Source of the DNA: Marinobacter salarius
Lineage (GTDB): Bacteria; Pseudomonadota; Gammaproteobacteria; Pseudomonadales; Oleiphilaceae
Reading direction: 5' to 3'
Assembly: GCF_032922745.1 (NCBI RefSeq)
Contig: NZ_CP136693.1
Location: 2,728,001-2,792,000, forward strand
Length of the DNA stretch: 64,000 nucleotides
Under the pieces are notes generated by a model that saw nothing but the letters and a program-made list of their open reading frames with translations, did not search any database and was not told the origin of the DNA. The translations under genes were made by a program, and so were the position numbers. Every line of letters begins with the position of its first letter. The first letter of the stretch is position 1. Shown here one piece after another: positions 63,442 through 64,000 of the stretch.

Positions 63442-63551
63442 GGTGGCTCCATTGGTGCCTCCGCAACGATAAACCGTGAACCCGGTCAGGCCCGGAAGGG
63501 AGCAGCCGAAGCGGTGGACTTGTGTGCCGGAGTGTCGCTGGTGGAGTCACC
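63442..63551 (+). ncRNA. ffs: Signal recognition particle (4.5S) RNA
   Basis: The conserved core CGTGAACCCGGTCAGG (63475-63490) followed by CCCGGAAGGGAGCAGCC (63491-63507) is the apical loop and symmetric bulges of bacterial SRP RNA. The ends pair: GGTGGCTCC (63442-63450) with GGAGTCACC (63543-63551). It lies about 115 bases upstream of dnaX, a usual gammaproteobacterial arrangement. Exact ends are set from pairing. Confidence 0.92.
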
Positions 63552-63665
63552 CCCAGATTTCTTGTTCTTACGCCCCGAATATCCACTCTGATTGCTTCTT
63601 GTTGTCTTCTTCTAACACCCTCACCGTGCTATGGTTGAACCCATTTTAACGGCAGTTGGCAGAAC

Positions 63666-64000
63666 ATGAGCTACCAGGTACTTGCCCGCAAGTGGCGCCC
63701 CCGGACATTCGAAGATATGGTCGGCCAGGAGCATGTGCTTCAGGCACTGATCCACGCCCTGGATAACCAGCGGCTGCACCACGCCTATCTGTTTACCGGT
63801 ACCCGGGGCGTGGGTAAAACCACCATTGGCCGATTGCTGGCCCGGTGCCTGAACTGCGAAACCGGTGTTACCGCCACGCCGTGTGGAACCTGTTCCAGTT
63901 GCCAGGAAATCCAGGAAGGGCGGTTTGTTGATTTGATCGAAATCGATGCGGCTTCCCGCACCGGCGTGGACGACATGCGGGAGCTCACCGATAACGTCCA
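63666..64000 (+). CDS. dnaX: DNA polymerase III subunits gamma/tau, N-terminal part
   Basis: The gene starts MSYQVLARKWRPRTFEDMVG, the standard DnaX N-terminus, and continues with Walker A GTRGVGKTT, the zinc-binding cysteines LNCETGVTATPCGTCSSCQE, and FVDLIEIDAASRTGVDDMRE. It runs off the right edge after about 111 residues. It encodes the clamp-loader subunit of the replicative polymerase. The start ATG at 63666 is supported by the conserved N-terminal sequence. It marks the end of the EPS locus and the return to core chromosome. Confidence 0.97.
   Translation, partial: MSYQVLARKWRPRTFEDMVGQEHVLQALIHALDNQRLHHAYLFTGTRGVGKTTIGRLLARCLNCETGVTATPCGTCSSCQEIQEGRFVDLIEIDAASRTGVDDMRELTDNV

Noticed and set aside
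1..64000. tRNA genes, CRISPR arrays, prophage genes, defence systems or toxin-antitoxin pairs
   Set aside because: Looked for on both strands by eye; nothing convincing was seen in this window.

Overview
The window looks like part of a chromosome from a marine gammaproteobacterium of Marinobacter type. The signs are moderate-to-high GC flanks, a dnaX start preceded by the 4.5S (SRP) RNA gene at the right edge, and a complete exosortase A (XrtA/PEP-CTERM) exopolysaccharide locus. The genus is an inference from gene content and style, not a search result.

Layout. At the left edge is the C-terminal sorting tail of a PEP-CTERM protein followed by a terminator. From 0.24 to 11.6 kb a plus-strand operon carries the XrtA-type EPS core: priming sugar transferase, lipoprotein exporter, Wzz-like chain-length protein, a tyrosine-kinase-like ATPase with a broken P-loop, an outer-membrane beta-barrel, a polysaccharide deacetylase, a FemAB-like protein, a GNAT-like acyltransferase, a glycosyltransferase and a second deacetylase. 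From 11.5 to 33.2 kb lies a mosaic, often AT-rich, serotype-like centre: two tandem ATP-grasp ligases, a low-molecular-weight phosphatase, an O-antigen ligase/polymerase, several glycosyltransferases, a PaaK/CapK-like adenylating enzyme, two asparagine-synthetase-like proteins, a secreted jelly-roll protein, a DegT-like aminotransferase, a ParB-like protein and an ABC flippase-type exporter. From 33.4 to 36.1 kb is a nest of three insertion elements: an IS3-family element whose orfA is split both by an IS1111-type (IS110 family) element and by a 193-bp internally deleted IS3 derivative.

From 36.2 to 62.5 kb everything is on the minus strand. Transcription runs from a hexose-6-phosphate mutarotase, an acyltransferase and an epimerase, through prsK, prsR, prsT and xrtA (fused to an EpsI-type domain). 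It continues into a 15-kb module with a hybrid NRPS-PKS-aminotransferase (A-PCP-KS-AT-ACP-AMT), an NRPS (C-A-PCP-C), two exosortase-associated hydrolase-like proteins, a CocE/NonD hydrolase and a methyltransferase. A 2OG-Fe(II) oxygenase gene, the 4.5S RNA and the start of dnaX close the window.

How it works together. PrsK and PrsR should sense and switch on the system. Priming transferase, glycosyltransferases, ligase/polymerase, Wzz and Wza-like proteins make and export a polysaccharide, and XrtA processes PEP-CTERM proteins. The most unusual part is the thiotemplate assembly line between xrtA and the two exosortase-associated hydrolases. Its domain order predicts an aminoacyl-primed, malonyl-extended, beta-transaminated acid joined to glycine. 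With the ATP-grasp, PaaK-like, FemAB-like and asparagine-synthetase-like proteins, this suggests an envelope polymer decorated with amino-acid-like groups. This is inference, and it is my candidate for an undescribed system.
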